The notes: generated by a model from the letters alone, not told the origin. A stretch of DNA of 64,000 nucleotides from Virgibacillus aidingensis (GCF_010994035.1 NZ_WIXN01000013.1:1-64000); one strand, 5' to 3'. Shown: positions 25,844 through 34,450, counted from the first letter of the stretch. Numbers and translations are program-made.

Positions 25844-25881
25844 ACCTGGTATGGGAGTGATCCTGTGCCAGGTGTTTTTTG
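25844..25881 (+). terminator. terminator of the ectABC operon
   Basis: ACCTGG and CCAGGT enclose an 18-base interior with further GG/CC pairing, followed by GTTTTTTG. Confidence 0.8.
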
Positions 25882-26001
25882 TGAGGTGAAGCAGTTAAGA
25901 TTCATTTACAATGGGGAAAGTTGAACAAATTAAAAAAAAGTAGTATGAAATTAAAAAACTGGCACAAAATACGACCGAAACTTAAAAAAGGAGAGGTTCG
26001 T

Positions 26002-26244
26002 ATGTCACAACAGCAAGCACAGCAAACACTTCAGCAAATCAGTCAAATTGCGCAGCAGCTGGCACAGCAGGAGCAGCAAAATGCACAGCAGCTGCAGCAG
26101 CAGACCCAGCAGCCAGGAGCCCAGCAGCAAGCAGGAAGCATGGGTGCACAGCAAATGGCGCAAATGGAACAAAATGCGGCACAGCAGTTACAGCAGATTC
26201 AGCAGCTCTGCCAGCAGTGTGAGCAGGAAATGATGAATCCGTAA
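26002..26244 (+). CDS. glutamine-rich small protein, 80 aa
   Basis: A low-complexity protein in which over 40 percent of residues are Gln, arranged as QQ pairs with Ala, Leu and Ile at heptad-like spacing (QTLQQISQIAQQLAQQ), compatible with amphipathic helices. It ends with a short Cys pair (LCQQCEQEMM). ATG chosen after AAAGGAGAGG; the 27 in-frame codons before it are not needed. I do not recognise the family. Gln-rich small proteins of spore-formers are often spore or coat associated, but nothing here proves it. A long hairpin follows. Confidence 0.65.
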   Translation: MSQQQAQQTLQQISQIAQQLAQQEQQNAQQLQQQTQQPGAQQQAGSMGAQQMAQMEQNAAQQLQQIQQLCQQCEQEMMNP

Positions 26245-26251
26245 AAGTCAG

Positions 26252-26345
26252 GAAAGAGACTGTCTCCAAGGGAAGGCCGTTTCGTCTCCATTTTGGATCC
26301 GATGCAGGTATCCGCCTTCTTTTGGGAGTCGTCTCTTTTCTTCTT
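26252..26345 (+). other. long structured hairpin, possible terminator or small RNA
   Basis: AAAGAGAC pairs with GTCTCTTT at the base, CTCC with GGAG next, then AAGGGAAGGC with GCCTTCTTTT (two G-U pairs), leaving a 36-base apical loop that contains GGATCC and GGTATCC. About 22 pairs in all, followed by TCTTCTTTT. It is longer than ordinary terminators. Confidence 0.6.
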
Positions 26346-26426
26346 TTCAACAAGGGCAAGCTTCATTCTATTTAAGAAATTAAAGATATCTTAATTCATA
26401 AGCCTTTACTTATTTTGTGATGAGAT

Positions 26427-26996
26427 TCACATATACCACACTTCACTATTTGTTGAAGAAATGGCAACTGCTCCAGCCTGCAGTGCAGATACAACAATTT
26501 CTTTCTCGCATACAAGTCCGCTTGCGATAATCGGTAAGTTTACTTTATCTTTAACCCAGCCTATTGCTTCAGGCATGCCTCCGGGGAGGATCTCAATGAA
26601 ATGTGGTTGTGATTGAGCGATTTGTTTATCAATGTTATGGAAGGAAAATGAATCTATCAGGAAAAATCGGTGGATAGTATAAAATCCATATTTCTGCGCT
26701 GCATGCACCATGTGGGCTTTTGTGCTGAGAATTCCGTCTGCCTTAGTATTTTCATTCAGAAACTGTAGTGCTACTTCCTCATTCGAAGCCCCTTCAAGGA
26801 GATCTACATGAACGAAGGCCAGCTTACCTTTCTCCTTTATTTTGTTTACAATTTGGCCTACATTAATAATTGTGCTGTGAAGGACAAAAATAATATTACA
26901 TTCACTCTCCATCGCTTCATTTAATCCCTGACTATCCTTTACCGAAGCGATTACCGGATTATCCTCCAACGTTTTTATTATTCTATTTTTACTCAT
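26427..26996 (-). CDS. glpP: GlpP-type antiterminator
   Basis: A 189-residue TIM-barrel-like protein of the GlpP family. B. subtilis GlpP binds glycerol-3-phosphate and then the 5' leader of glp mRNAs, preventing termination. Characteristic stretches: AFVHVDLLEGASN, DGILSTKAHMVHAAQKYG, HRFFLIDSFS, FIEILPGGMPEAI and the C-terminal phosphate-binding LPIIASGLVCEKEI and GAVAISSTN. ATG after AAGGAGC. It is divergent from an operon with a leader terminator and no glpF/glpK/glpD nearby, so its target is probably that operon; it may be a specialized paralogue. Confidence 0.88.
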   Translation of the reverse strand: MSKNRIIKTLEDNPVIASVKDSQGLNEAMESECNIIFVLHSTIINVGQIVNKIKEKGKLAFVHVDLLEGASNEEVALQFLNENTKADGILSTKAHMVHAAQKYGFYTIHRFFLIDSFSFHNIDKQIAQSQPHFIEILPGGMPEAIGWVKDKVNLPIIASGLVCEKEIVVSALQAGAVAISSTNSEVWYM

Positions 26997-27099
26997 TAAA
27001 AAGCTCCTTAATTATGTAAAGTCACTCAATTACTTATTATACAACAACCTGATAAGTAGTAAAGAAAAGCGCTTCAATTCAGCAGTTTGCTTCTTCAAT

Positions 27100-27128
27100 T
27101 TGACATAATGGAAATAGAACCATATACT
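27100..27128 (+). promoter_or_regulatory. SigA promoter of the GlpP-facing operon
   Basis: TTGACA (27100-27105) and TATACT (27123-27128) with a 17-base spacer, almost consensus. The expected start near 27135 gives a leader of about 140 bases that contains the terminator below. A weak cre-like AAAGCGCTT lies upstream near 27067. Confidence 0.85.
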
Positions 27129-27169
27129 ATATAACAGTTGCATAAATTGAAATTAAAGTTACTAGAGCC

Positions 27170-27221
27170 GAGAGAAAAGTAACTTCCCCTTGGGGGAAGT
27201 ATGCTTTTCTCTCTTTTATTT
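27170..27221 (+). terminator. leader terminator, probable GlpP antitermination target
   Basis: GAGAGAAAAG pairs perfectly with CTTTTCTCTC, and inside it CTTCCCC pairs with GGGGAAG around a TTG loop; TTTTATTTT follows. It lies between promoter and first gene, so default transcription should stop here. This is the layout of glp leaders controlled by GlpP. Confidence 0.85.
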
Positions 27222-27273
27222 TGTCTAAATAATATAAGGGAAACTGAGAATAACTAAACTGAGAGGTGAGAAT

Positions 27274-28050
27274 ATGGACATAACAGGCTTCTCTATGGAT
27301 TATTTTTCATTGAAAGGAAAAACTGCCATCGTTACCGGCGGCAATTCAGGCTTGGGCCGGGCTTTTTCCCTGGCACTGGCAAAAGCGGGGGCAAACTTGT
27401 TTATACCCAGTTTAACGGCGGATGATGGGACGACACGGCAATTAATTGAAAATGAAGGTGCACGGATGGAGTTTTTACAGGTTGATATTACAAATGAAGG
27501 AACACCAAAACTCATTATAGAAAAATGCCTGGAACACTTTGGAACGGTAGACATTTTGGTCAATAGTGCAGGAATGAATAAAATTGCAGCGTTCAAAGAA
27601 TTTGACAGGGGCAAGTGGGATCCCATGCTGCAGGTGAATTTAACCGCTGCTTTTGAAGTAAGCCACGAGGCGGCCAAATGGATGATGGAACGACGGGAGG
27701 GGAAGATAATTAATATTTGTTCCATGTTTTCCTACCTTGGCGGGCTGGGTTCACCAGCATATGCAGCAAGCAAACACGGCTTAGCCGGGTTGACAAAATC
27801 ATTTGCTGATGAACTGGGCAGTTATAACATACAGGTTAATGGAATTGCGCCCGGTTATTATGCAACAGAGCTGACAAAAGAAACAAGAAATGATCCCGTT
27901 GCAAACGAGAAAATACTGAACCATACACCTGCCAACCGCTGGGGTGACCCAGTTGATTTAATGGGAGCAGTGGTGTTTTTGGCAAGCCGGGCAGCAGACT
28001 ATGTAAACGGACATATTCTGGCGGTTGATGGAGGATATCTTGTCCGGTAG
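27274..28050 (+). CDS. short-chain dehydrogenase/reductase
   Basis: A 258-residue classical SDR. The nucleotide motif is TGGNSGLGRAF, NSAG is the adenine-site motif, and the catalytic Ser-Tyr-Lys are in ICSMFSYLGG and YAASKHG. The closing PGYYATELT and VDGGY motifs are typical of the gluconate-5-dehydrogenase/KduD-like group, which oxidizes sugar acids or polyols with NAD(P). First gene of the operon, ATG after GAGAGGTGAG. The kinase gene follows within 25 bases. Substrate unknown. Confidence 0.88.
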   Translation: MDITGFSMDYFSLKGKTAIVTGGNSGLGRAFSLALAKAGANLFIPSLTADDGTTRQLIENEGARMEFLQVDITNEGTPKLIIEKCLEHFGTVDILVNSAGMNKIAAFKEFDRGKWDPMLQVNLTAAFEVSHEAAKWMMERREGKIINICSMFSYLGGLGSPAYAASKHGLAGLTKSFADELGSYNIQVNGIAPGYYATELTKETRNDPVANEKILNHTPANRWGDPVDLMGAVVFLASRAADYVNGHILAVDGGYLVR

Positions 28051-28073
28051 TAATGTTGAGGAGGCGGCAGGTT

Positions 28074-29507
28074 ATGAAACAGGAAAAATATATCGTCGGG
28101 ATTGATGGAGGTTCTCAAAGTACCAAAGTGGTCATTTATGATTTATTTGGCAATGTTGTCAGCGAAGGTAAACAAAACCTTAAGTCCTTGCATACACCAC
28201 AAGCGGGAATAGTCGAACATCCGGATGATGATTTATGGTATTCCCTGATCAAAGCATGTGAACAGGCATTGGCCGATTTTCCAGGTGAAAAGAATAATAT
28301 CATTGGAGTGGGTCTTTGCACGATCCGATTCTGCCGCTGTTTATTAAATAAAAAGGGGGAACTTGCTGCCCCTGTCATCAGCTGGATGGATGAGCGTGTT
28401 TCCAAACCTTATGAACATACGAACAAAGAAACAGCTTACGTTACAGCATCTTCCGGTTATATTACACACCGGCTGACCGGGGAATTTAAGGACACATCTG
28501 CCAACTACCAGGGGATGTGGCCTATAGATACGGATACATGGAATTGGAGTGAAGATCCTTCCATCCTCGAACATGTTAATATACCGCGGGAAATGTTATT
28601 TGAACTTCAGCCGCCCGGCAGTATATTGGGGTATATCACTGATCAAGCTTCAAAAATGACGGGTATTCCTTTCGATATTCCTGTGGTGGGTACAGCGAAT
28701 GACAAAGCGGTAGAAGCACTTGGAGCAGGGCTGCTTGAAGAAGACAGGGCATTAATTTCCCTGGGAACTTATATAGCAGGTATGGTTCCAAGTGAAAGGA
28801 ACATAAAAAATCCGGAAAATTTTTGGACAAACTTTGCATCTGTGCCCGGAAAATACTTACTCGAAAGTAATGGAATACGCCGCGGCATGTGGACAGTCAG
28901 CTGGTTCAGGGAACTTTTCGGGGATGTTCTAATAAAACAAGCTGAGGCAAAGCAAATGTCCCCGGAGGAATTTCTGAACAGGGAAGCCGAACAAAAAGTA
29001 CCTCCCGGGAGCGATGGACTCATTACCATACTGGATTGGCTGGCGCCAGCGGATAAACCATTCCGAAAAGGCATGATGATCGGTTTTGATGAAAGGCATC
29101 GGAGAGCACATATTTATCATTCCATATTGGAAGGAATCGCCATGACGATGAAAAATCATTTGGATTCGCTGTTTGGTGAAAGAAATATGGAAGTGAAAGA
29201 AATTATTATTTCGGGCGGTGGGTCAAATGGGGATATCATGATGCAATTGATGGCTGATGTCTTCGGTGTCCCGGCAATACGGAATGAAATAAACGGATCG
29301 GCAAGCCTTGGAGCTGCCATTAATACAGCTGTTGCACTGAAAGAATATGGAACCTATTCCGAGGCGGTTGAAAACATGGTTCGCGTGAAAGACAGTTTTT
29401 TACCCGATAAGGATAAACATGTTTTTTATCATAAATTAAACAGTGAAGTTTACAGTCAGGCAACAAATTATACGGATGGTTTATTAAAGAAGATGTATTC
29501 TTTATAA
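28074..29507 (+). CDS. FGGY family carbohydrate kinase
   Basis: A 477-residue sugar/polyol kinase of the FGGY family (xylulokinase, glycerol kinase and relatives). The phosphate-1 motif is GIDGGSQSTKVVIYD; the catalytic Asp is probably in VISWMDERV; the nucleotide end has SLGTYIAGM and IISGGGSNGDIMMQLMADVFGVP. It lacks features specific to glycerol kinase GlpK, so a different polyol or ketose is likely. ATG at 28074 with GAGGAGG upstream; an in-frame start 21 bases earlier lies before the ribosome site. Second gene of the operon. Confidence 0.88.
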   Translation: MKQEKYIVGIDGGSQSTKVVIYDLFGNVVSEGKQNLKSLHTPQAGIVEHPDDDLWYSLIKACEQALADFPGEKNNIIGVGLCTIRFCRCLLNKKGELAAPVISWMDERVSKPYEHTNKETAYVTASSGYITHRLTGEFKDTSANYQGMWPIDTDTWNWSEDPSILEHVNIPREMLFELQPPGSILGYITDQASKMTGIPFDIPVVGTANDKAVEALGAGLLEEDRALISLGTYIAGMVPSERNIKNPENFWTNFASVPGKYLLESNGIRRGMWTVSWFRELFGDVLIKQAEAKQMSPEEFLNREAEQKVPPGSDGLITILDWLAPADKPFRKGMMIGFDERHRRAHIYHSILEGIAMTMKNHLDSLFGERNMEVKEIIISGGGSNGDIMMQLMADVFGVPAIRNEINGSASLGAAINTAVALKEYGTYSEAVENMVRVKDSFLPDKDKHVFYHKLNSEVYSQATNYTDGLLKKMYSL

Positions 29508-29545
29508 ATATTATATAAAAATTATGATTAAAGGAGCTTTGTGAA

Positions 29546-30991
29546 ATGGGACTATCAAGAGAACAAATCGTTCAGGATTTAAAAAGTATTTTAGCTGAAG
29601 AACAAATCATTACAGACGAACAGGTGCTGAAGGATAATAGTGTTGATCGTTTCCGCAAATATGAAACGATTCACGGAGTATACACACAGCCGATTCCTGC
29701 AGCGGTTGTGAAAGTGAAGCAAGCAGAGGAAATTTCCAATCTCCTTTCTTACATGAATAAAAATGGAATTAACGCAGTGCCAAAAACCGGGGGTTCCGCC
29801 ACAGAAGGCGGGCTGGAAACGATAGTTGAAAATTCTCTGGTCATTGATGGTTCAGAGATGAATGAAATTGTTTCCATTGATCCGTATAATATGCTTGCCA
29901 CAGTCCAATGTGGTGTGCCACTGGAGGAATTGGAAAATAAACTTCGGGAACAGGGACTGACGACTGGGCATTCACCACAGTCAAAACCGCTTGCCCAAAT
30001 GGGCGGATTAGTCGCAACACGCAGCATTGGACAGCTTTCCACATTGTATGGCGGGATTGAAGATATGGTAGTCGGGCTTGAAGCTGTATTTCCAAATGGA
30101 AACATCACAAAAATTAAAAATGTCCCTAGACGGGCTGCAGGGCCGGATATCCGCCATGTAATTATCGGGAATGAAGGGGCACTAAGTTATATCACGGAAG
30201 TAACCGTAAAGTTATTTCAGTATCAGCCGGAAAATAATCAATATTACGGATACCTGCTGGAAGATATGAAAACCGGATTTGAAATACTTCGGGAAGTGAT
30301 GGTAAAAGGTTATAAACCTTCTGTTGCAAGACTCTATGACCCGGAAGACGCCGCAGATCATTTTGATTTTTCGAAGGGCAAATGTGTACTGATTTTTATG
30401 GCAGAAGGGCCGAAATCAATTGTTCAGGCAACAGGGGAAGCAATTGAAGAAATTGTCACAGAGCATAACCCTTCCGAAAAGGTGGACAGCAATAAGATAC
30501 AGAACTGGTTTGAAAATCTGAATTGGGATCCCGCCAAAGTGGAAGAAGAGCGAAAAGAAATAAAAGAAACGAATAATATTGGTTTTACTACGGAGGTTTC
30601 CGGAACCTGGAGCAATATTAATGAAATTTATGAAAACTGCATTAAGCGAATAAGACAGGAAATACCTGATATAACCATGCTGGGAGGGCACTCATCCCAC
30701 AGTTATATGAATGGAACGAACATGTATTTTGTGTATTATTATGATCTTGTTAATATTCAACCGGAGGAAGAGATAAGTAAATATCATTACCCTATAAATA
30801 AAATAATTGTAGAGGAAACACTAAAGGCAGGAGGCTCCATGGTGCATCACCATGGGGTAGGAAAACATCGCACCCCGTGGATTAAAGATGAATACGGATC
30901 ATCCTATTACATCCTGGAAACGTTAAAAAAAGCATTTGACCCAAATGGGATTATGAATAAGGGAACAATCTATCCGGGAGAAGATCAATAA
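29546..30991 (+). CDS. FAD-binding oxidase similar to alkyldihydroxyacetonephosphate synthase
   Basis: A 481-residue VAO-type flavoprotein. The FAD-binding domain shows VPKTGGSATEGGLE and GLTTGHSPQSKPLAQMGGL, and the C-terminal half carries MVHHHGVGKHRTPW, the His-rich motif of alkyl-DHAP synthase and related enzymes, plus FDPNGIMNKG at the end. Bacterial relatives oxidize hydroxy acids or glycerol-phosphate-like alcohols. Paired with an FGGY kinase, it may oxidize a phosphorylated polyol. ATG after AAAGGAG. The substrate is not known. Confidence 0.88.
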   Translation: MGLSREQIVQDLKSILAEEQIITDEQVLKDNSVDRFRKYETIHGVYTQPIPAAVVKVKQAEEISNLLSYMNKNGINAVPKTGGSATEGGLETIVENSLVIDGSEMNEIVSIDPYNMLATVQCGVPLEELENKLREQGLTTGHSPQSKPLAQMGGLVATRSIGQLSTLYGGIEDMVVGLEAVFPNGNITKIKNVPRRAAGPDIRHVIIGNEGALSYITEVTVKLFQYQPENNQYYGYLLEDMKTGFEILREVMVKGYKPSVARLYDPEDAADHFDFSKGKCVLIFMAEGPKSIVQATGEAIEEIVTEHNPSEKVDSNKIQNWFENLNWDPAKVEEERKEIKETNNIGFTTEVSGTWSNINEIYENCIKRIRQEIPDITMLGGHSSHSYMNGTNMYFVYYYDLVNIQPEEEISKYHYPINKIIVEETLKAGGSMVHHHGVGKHRTPWIKDEYGSSYYILETLKKAFDPNGIMNKGTIYPGEDQ

Positions 30992-31041
30992 GAACAAAAT
31001 TTATTGCCAAGGTACTTTGAAATGAAGGAGGTGGTAATAGA

Positions 31042-31692
31042 ATGATCGATTTTTTTAACTATGTCCAGAATGACTGGGATAATATTTTTGCCTATACAAT
31101 GGAGCATCTTCAACTGGTCAGTCTGGCAATTGTTATTGCCATACTCATTGGTGTTCCGCTTGGAATTTATCTGACTACAAATAAGTATCTGGCGGAAACC
31201 GTATTGCAGGTGGCATCCATCATTTTGACCATACCAAGTATTGCTTTATTTGGAATCATGATTCCAATTCTCTCCATCATTAATCAGGGGATTGGCTTTC
31301 TTCCGGCTTTAATCGCATTGGTTTTGTATTCGCAACTGCCCATTATTAGAAACACGTATACAGCTATTCAAAATGTGGATCCAAATATAAGAGATGCGGC
31401 AAAAGGGATTGGCATGACTACTTTTCAGCGGCTCACCAGGGTGGAAATACCTAATGGGATGCCGCTCATTATGGCCGGTATCCGTACGGCTACAGTATTA
31501 AATATCGGCATCGGAGCAATTGCTGCATTTATTGGATCCGGCGGACTCGGTGTTCTTATTAATTCTGGCATAAGCCGCGGGAACAGCAATATGGTTCTTG
31601 CCGGTGCTGTATTTGTATCGCTGTTGGCACTGGTTGCGGATTTTATTTTAAAATTTATTCAAAAAAGAGTTACATCGCCAGGGGTTAAATAA
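31042..31692 (+). CDS. OpuC-type ABC transporter permease (first)
   Basis: A 216-residue inner-membrane permease of the quaternary-amine importer group (OpuCB/ProW-like). The EAA loop is in DAAKGIGMTTFQRLTRVEIPNGMPLIMAG, and about five membrane segments are seen. It forms the channel with the second permease. It directly follows the FAD oxidase gene, ribosome site AAGGAGGTGG, so importer and enzymes are one transcription unit. Classical homologues import glycine betaine, carnitine or choline. Confidence 0.92.
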   Translation: MIDFFNYVQNDWDNIFAYTMEHLQLVSLAIVIAILIGVPLGIYLTTNKYLAETVLQVASIILTIPSIALFGIMIPILSIINQGIGFLPALIALVLYSQLPIIRNTYTAIQNVDPNIRDAAKGIGMTTFQRLTRVEIPNGMPLIMAGIRTATVLNIGIGAIAAFIGSGGLGVLINSGISRGNSNMVLAGAVFVSLLALVADFILKFIQKRVTSPGVK

Positions 31693-31715
31693 TTGATGAA
31701 AGCAGGTGATAAATA

Positions 31716-32687
31716 GTGATCGATTTTAAAAATGTAACAAAGATTTATGGAGGAGAAGTGAAAGCAGTCGATGACATCACCATGTCGGTAAATGAAGGAG
31801 AATTTGTTATTCTGCTCGGTCCCTCCGGCTGCGGTAAAACGACTCTGCTTCGTATGGTTAACCAGCTTGAAACCATTACTGACGGGGAAATAAATGTGAA
31901 TGGTCAAAATGTGAAAGAAATGGATAAAATTAAAATGCGCCGGAACATCGGATATGTTATCCAAAGTAATGGTCTATTTCCCAATATGACCATTGAGAAA
32001 AATACGATGATTGTACCGGATTTACTTGGCTGGGACCGAAAGAAAAAACGGGATCGATTTAACTATTTGATGGATTTAATCGGATTAAACCCGGATGAGT
32101 ATCGAAAAAGGTATCCGCACGAATTATCAGGCGGGCAGCAGCAGCGCATTGGAGTTGCGAGAGCTATGGCTTCCGACCCGCCGGTCATGTTGATGGATGA
32201 GCCATTCGGTGCGCTTGATCCAATTATCAGGGAAAAAGTTCAGGATGAATTTCTGACAATCCAAAAAGAAGTAAAGAAAACCATTCTTTTTGTCAGTCAT
32301 GATATTGATGAAGCTGTAAAAATGGGCGATAAAATTTCCCTGCTCAGGCAGGGACAAATTATGCAATATGCCTCACCAACAGAAATGCTGCACCGTCCCA
32401 AAAATGATTTCGTTTCGGAATTCATTGGCAAAGACCGTGTGTTAAGAAGCATGTCGCTTTATACAGTAAATGATCTTGTTGAAGCATTAGGACTGAAAAG
32501 TAAAGAGGAAGACATACAGGATACAAAAGAAATTACCATCGATACCTCTCTTCGTGTAGCACTCTCCATGCTGCTGAATAAGGAAGCGGATGAGTTATTG
32601 ATAACGGATGATCAGGGTGAAGCCCACGGCAGCCTGACATTTGATCTCATTGAAACGTTTATTAACCGGGAAGTAAGAGGAGCTTAG
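31716..32687 (+). CDS. OpuC-type ABC transporter ATP-binding protein
   Basis: A 323-residue ABC ATPase. Walker A GPSGCGKTT, Q-loop VIQSNGLFPNMT, signature LSGGQQQRIGVARAM, Walker B VMLMDEPFGALDP, and the H-loop VSHDIDEA. The region after residue about 240 retains only a shortened CBS part (ITIDTSLRVALSMLLN), while OpuCA of B. subtilis is about 380 residues with two CBS domains that sense ionic strength. Loss of one CBS would fit a nutritional rather than osmotically gated role. GTG start after AGGTGAT. Confidence 0.93.
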   Translation: MIDFKNVTKIYGGEVKAVDDITMSVNEGEFVILLGPSGCGKTTLLRMVNQLETITDGEINVNGQNVKEMDKIKMRRNIGYVIQSNGLFPNMTIEKNTMIVPDLLGWDRKKKRDRFNYLMDLIGLNPDEYRKRYPHELSGGQQQRIGVARAMASDPPVMLMDEPFGALDPIIREKVQDEFLTIQKEVKKTILFVSHDIDEAVKMGDKISLLRQGQIMQYASPTEMLHRPKNDFVSEFIGKDRVLRSMSLYTVNDLVEALGLKSKEEDIQDTKEITIDTSLRVALSMLLNKEADELLITDDQGEAHGSLTFDLIETFINREVRGA

Positions 32688-32695
32688 CAAGAGTG

Positions 32696-33442
32696 ATGAA
32701 TTCAAAGAAAATTATTGCGTATATTGTTCGGATTACCCTGTGGGCACTGGTAATTGCTTTTTTCTGGTGGGCAATCAGCGAAAATATGTTTGATAAAATA
32801 TTTAATGAACCGGAGACATTTAAAGGGCTGCTGACGGCGCACATACAGCTCACGGTTATTTCGGCAGGTTTGGCGATATTGACTTCTCTGCCACTTGGTA
32901 TTTTAATCACCAGACCGTGGTTTCGTAAATCTGAATGGCTGATTGTTAATATTGCAAATCTGGGCCAAACAATACCCAGTTTAGCCGTTTTGGCGCTGGC
33001 CATGAGTTTTTTGGGGATAGGAATGCCAACGGCAATAGTGGCACTATATGTTTATTCTTTACTTCCGGTTCTGCAAAACACGATTGCAGGATTGGATTCT
33101 GTGCAGCCGGAAATGAAAGACGCAGCAAAAGGTATGGGGATGACCCCATTGCAAATACTGTTTCGAGTTGAGCTGCCAAACGCATCCTCCTCCATCCTTG
33201 CCGGTATAAGAACGGCTGTTGTATTAAATATAGGTACTGCAGCACTCGCTTATTTAATTGGAGGCGGGGGATTAGGGGTATGGATTTTCACTGGTATTCA
33301 GCTGTACGATAATCAAACATTAATTTCAGGTGCAATACCGGTAACTCTGTTGGCTGTGTTAGTCGATTTCATTTTCCGGGGGCTTCAGTATGTGCTTGTG
33401 CCTAAAGGAAACAGGCTTGCAACAAAAGCAGTTACAGATTAA
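32696..33442 (+). CDS. OpuC-type ABC transporter permease (second)
   Basis: A 248-residue permease homologous to the first one (EAA loop in DAAKGMGMTPLQILFRVELPNASSSILAG) with one extra N-terminal helix and about six membrane segments. ATG at 32696 chosen over the GTG three bases earlier. It starts eight bases after the ATPase gene. With the other permease it makes the heterodimeric channel. Confidence 0.92.
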   Translation: MNSKKIIAYIVRITLWALVIAFFWWAISENMFDKIFNEPETFKGLLTAHIQLTVISAGLAILTSLPLGILITRPWFRKSEWLIVNIANLGQTIPSLAVLALAMSFLGIGMPTAIVALYVYSLLPVLQNTIAGLDSVQPEMKDAAKGMGMTPLQILFRVELPNASSSILAGIRTAVVLNIGTAALAYLIGGGGLGVWIFTGIQLYDNQTLISGAIPVTLLAVLVDFIFRGLQYVLVPKGNRLATKAVTD

Positions 33443-33468
33443 ATATGGATAAGGAGAGATTCAGCAAG

Positions 33469-34380
33469 ATGAAGAAAAGAATAATTAGTTTAATTACAGT
33501 ACTTTTAATTGCTGCAACATTAACTGCGTGCGGCGGTTCAGATGATGGAGAAAGTAAGGAAATTACATTTGGAGCAAAGAACTTTACGGAACAATTCCTG
33601 CTTGCACAAATGGGAACCATTATTCTTGAGGAAAATGGATTTAATGTGGAAGAACGGAGTAATCTCGGAAGTACGGCTTTGCGGCAGGCACTGGAAAATG
33701 AGCAGGTGGATATCACGTTTGATTATACGGGAACAGGACTTGTCACTTATATGGGCGAGGAGCCGATAGCAGACAAACAAGAAGCTTATGAGACAGTAAA
33801 TGAACTGGACCAGGAACGAAATGGGATTTATTGGACCAACCTCATGGAGGTAAATAACACGTATACCATTGCCATGAAAGAAGATAGAGCAGAAGAATTG
33901 GGGATTGTCAGCATCGCCGACCTGGCAGACTACGTGAACGAGAACCCGGGTGAATTACGCTTTGGCACTGATGCGGAATTTGGAAATCGTGATGACGGAC
34001 TTCCAGGGGTAGAAGAAACATATGGTTTTGAATTTGGCAGCGATAATATATCAGAAATGAGCTACGGCCTGCAGTATGACGCTTTGGAGAATGACGAAGT
34101 GGATGTAGCAATGGGGTTTGAAACGGACAGCCGTATCCGGGAATTAAACCTGGTCAATCTCGAAGACCCGGAAGAATTTTTCCCATCGTATAATGCGGCA
34201 CTCTCCATGACGGAAAACACGTACGAAAACTATCCGGAAATCCGGGAATTGCTGCAGCCGCTGACGGATGAACTGGACAGTGAAATTATGCGTGAGTTAA
34301 ATTACCAGGTAGATATAGAAGAGAGATCTGTCAATGATGTGGCTAGAGAATACCTGGAAGAGAACGGGTTTTTAGAGTAA
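33469..34380 (+). CDS. OpuC-type substrate-binding lipoprotein
   Basis: A 303-residue lipoprotein (lipobox TLTACGG, Cys about residue 18 of the mature start used here) of the OpuAC/OpuCC binding-protein family. Conserved stretches: ITFGAKNFTEQFLLAQM, VDITFDYTGTGLVTY, and LQYDALENDEVDVAMGF; Tyr residues in these stretches would form the aromatic cage for a quaternary ammonium group. Start ATG at 33469 after AAGGAGAG; an ATG 24 bases earlier lies upstream of the ribosome site. Last gene of the operon, followed by a strong terminator. Ligand not determined. Confidence 0.92.
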   Translation: MKKRIISLITVLLIAATLTACGGSDDGESKEITFGAKNFTEQFLLAQMGTIILEENGFNVEERSNLGSTALRQALENEQVDITFDYTGTGLVTYMGEEPIADKQEAYETVNELDQERNGIYWTNLMEVNNTYTIAMKEDRAEELGIVSIADLADYVNENPGELRFGTDAEFGNRDDGLPGVEETYGFEFGSDNISEMSYGLQYDALENDEVDVAMGFETDSRIRELNLVNLEDPEEFFPSYNAALSMTENTYENYPEIRELLQPLTDELDSEIMRELNYQVDIEERSVNDVAREYLEENGFLE

Positions 34381-34414
34381 CAGGTTATTAATCATAAAGT
34401 GTTTAACATTTCCT

Positions 34415-34450
34415 GGGGCAGGCAAAATTTTGTTTGCCCCATTTTTTATT
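34415..34450 (+). terminator. terminator of the GlpP-facing operon
   Basis: GGGGCA pairs with TGCCCC, and the interior has AAAATTTT symmetry; ATTTTTTATT follows. Confidence 0.9.

Noticed and set aside
26039-26359. Minus-strand Ala-rich ORF opposite the Gln-rich gene
   Set aside because: CAG/CAA codons read in reverse give Leu/Ala-like strings; no ribosome site.
27066-27075. cre site upstream of the GlpP-facing operon
   Set aside because: Only the core AAAGCGCTT is present; flanking consensus bases are wrong on both ends.
31042-34380. Simple label of the importer as a glycine betaine osmoprotectant system linked to ectABC
   Set aside because: It is co-transcribed with catabolic enzymes behind a GlpP leader and separated from ectABC by terminators and a divergent gene.
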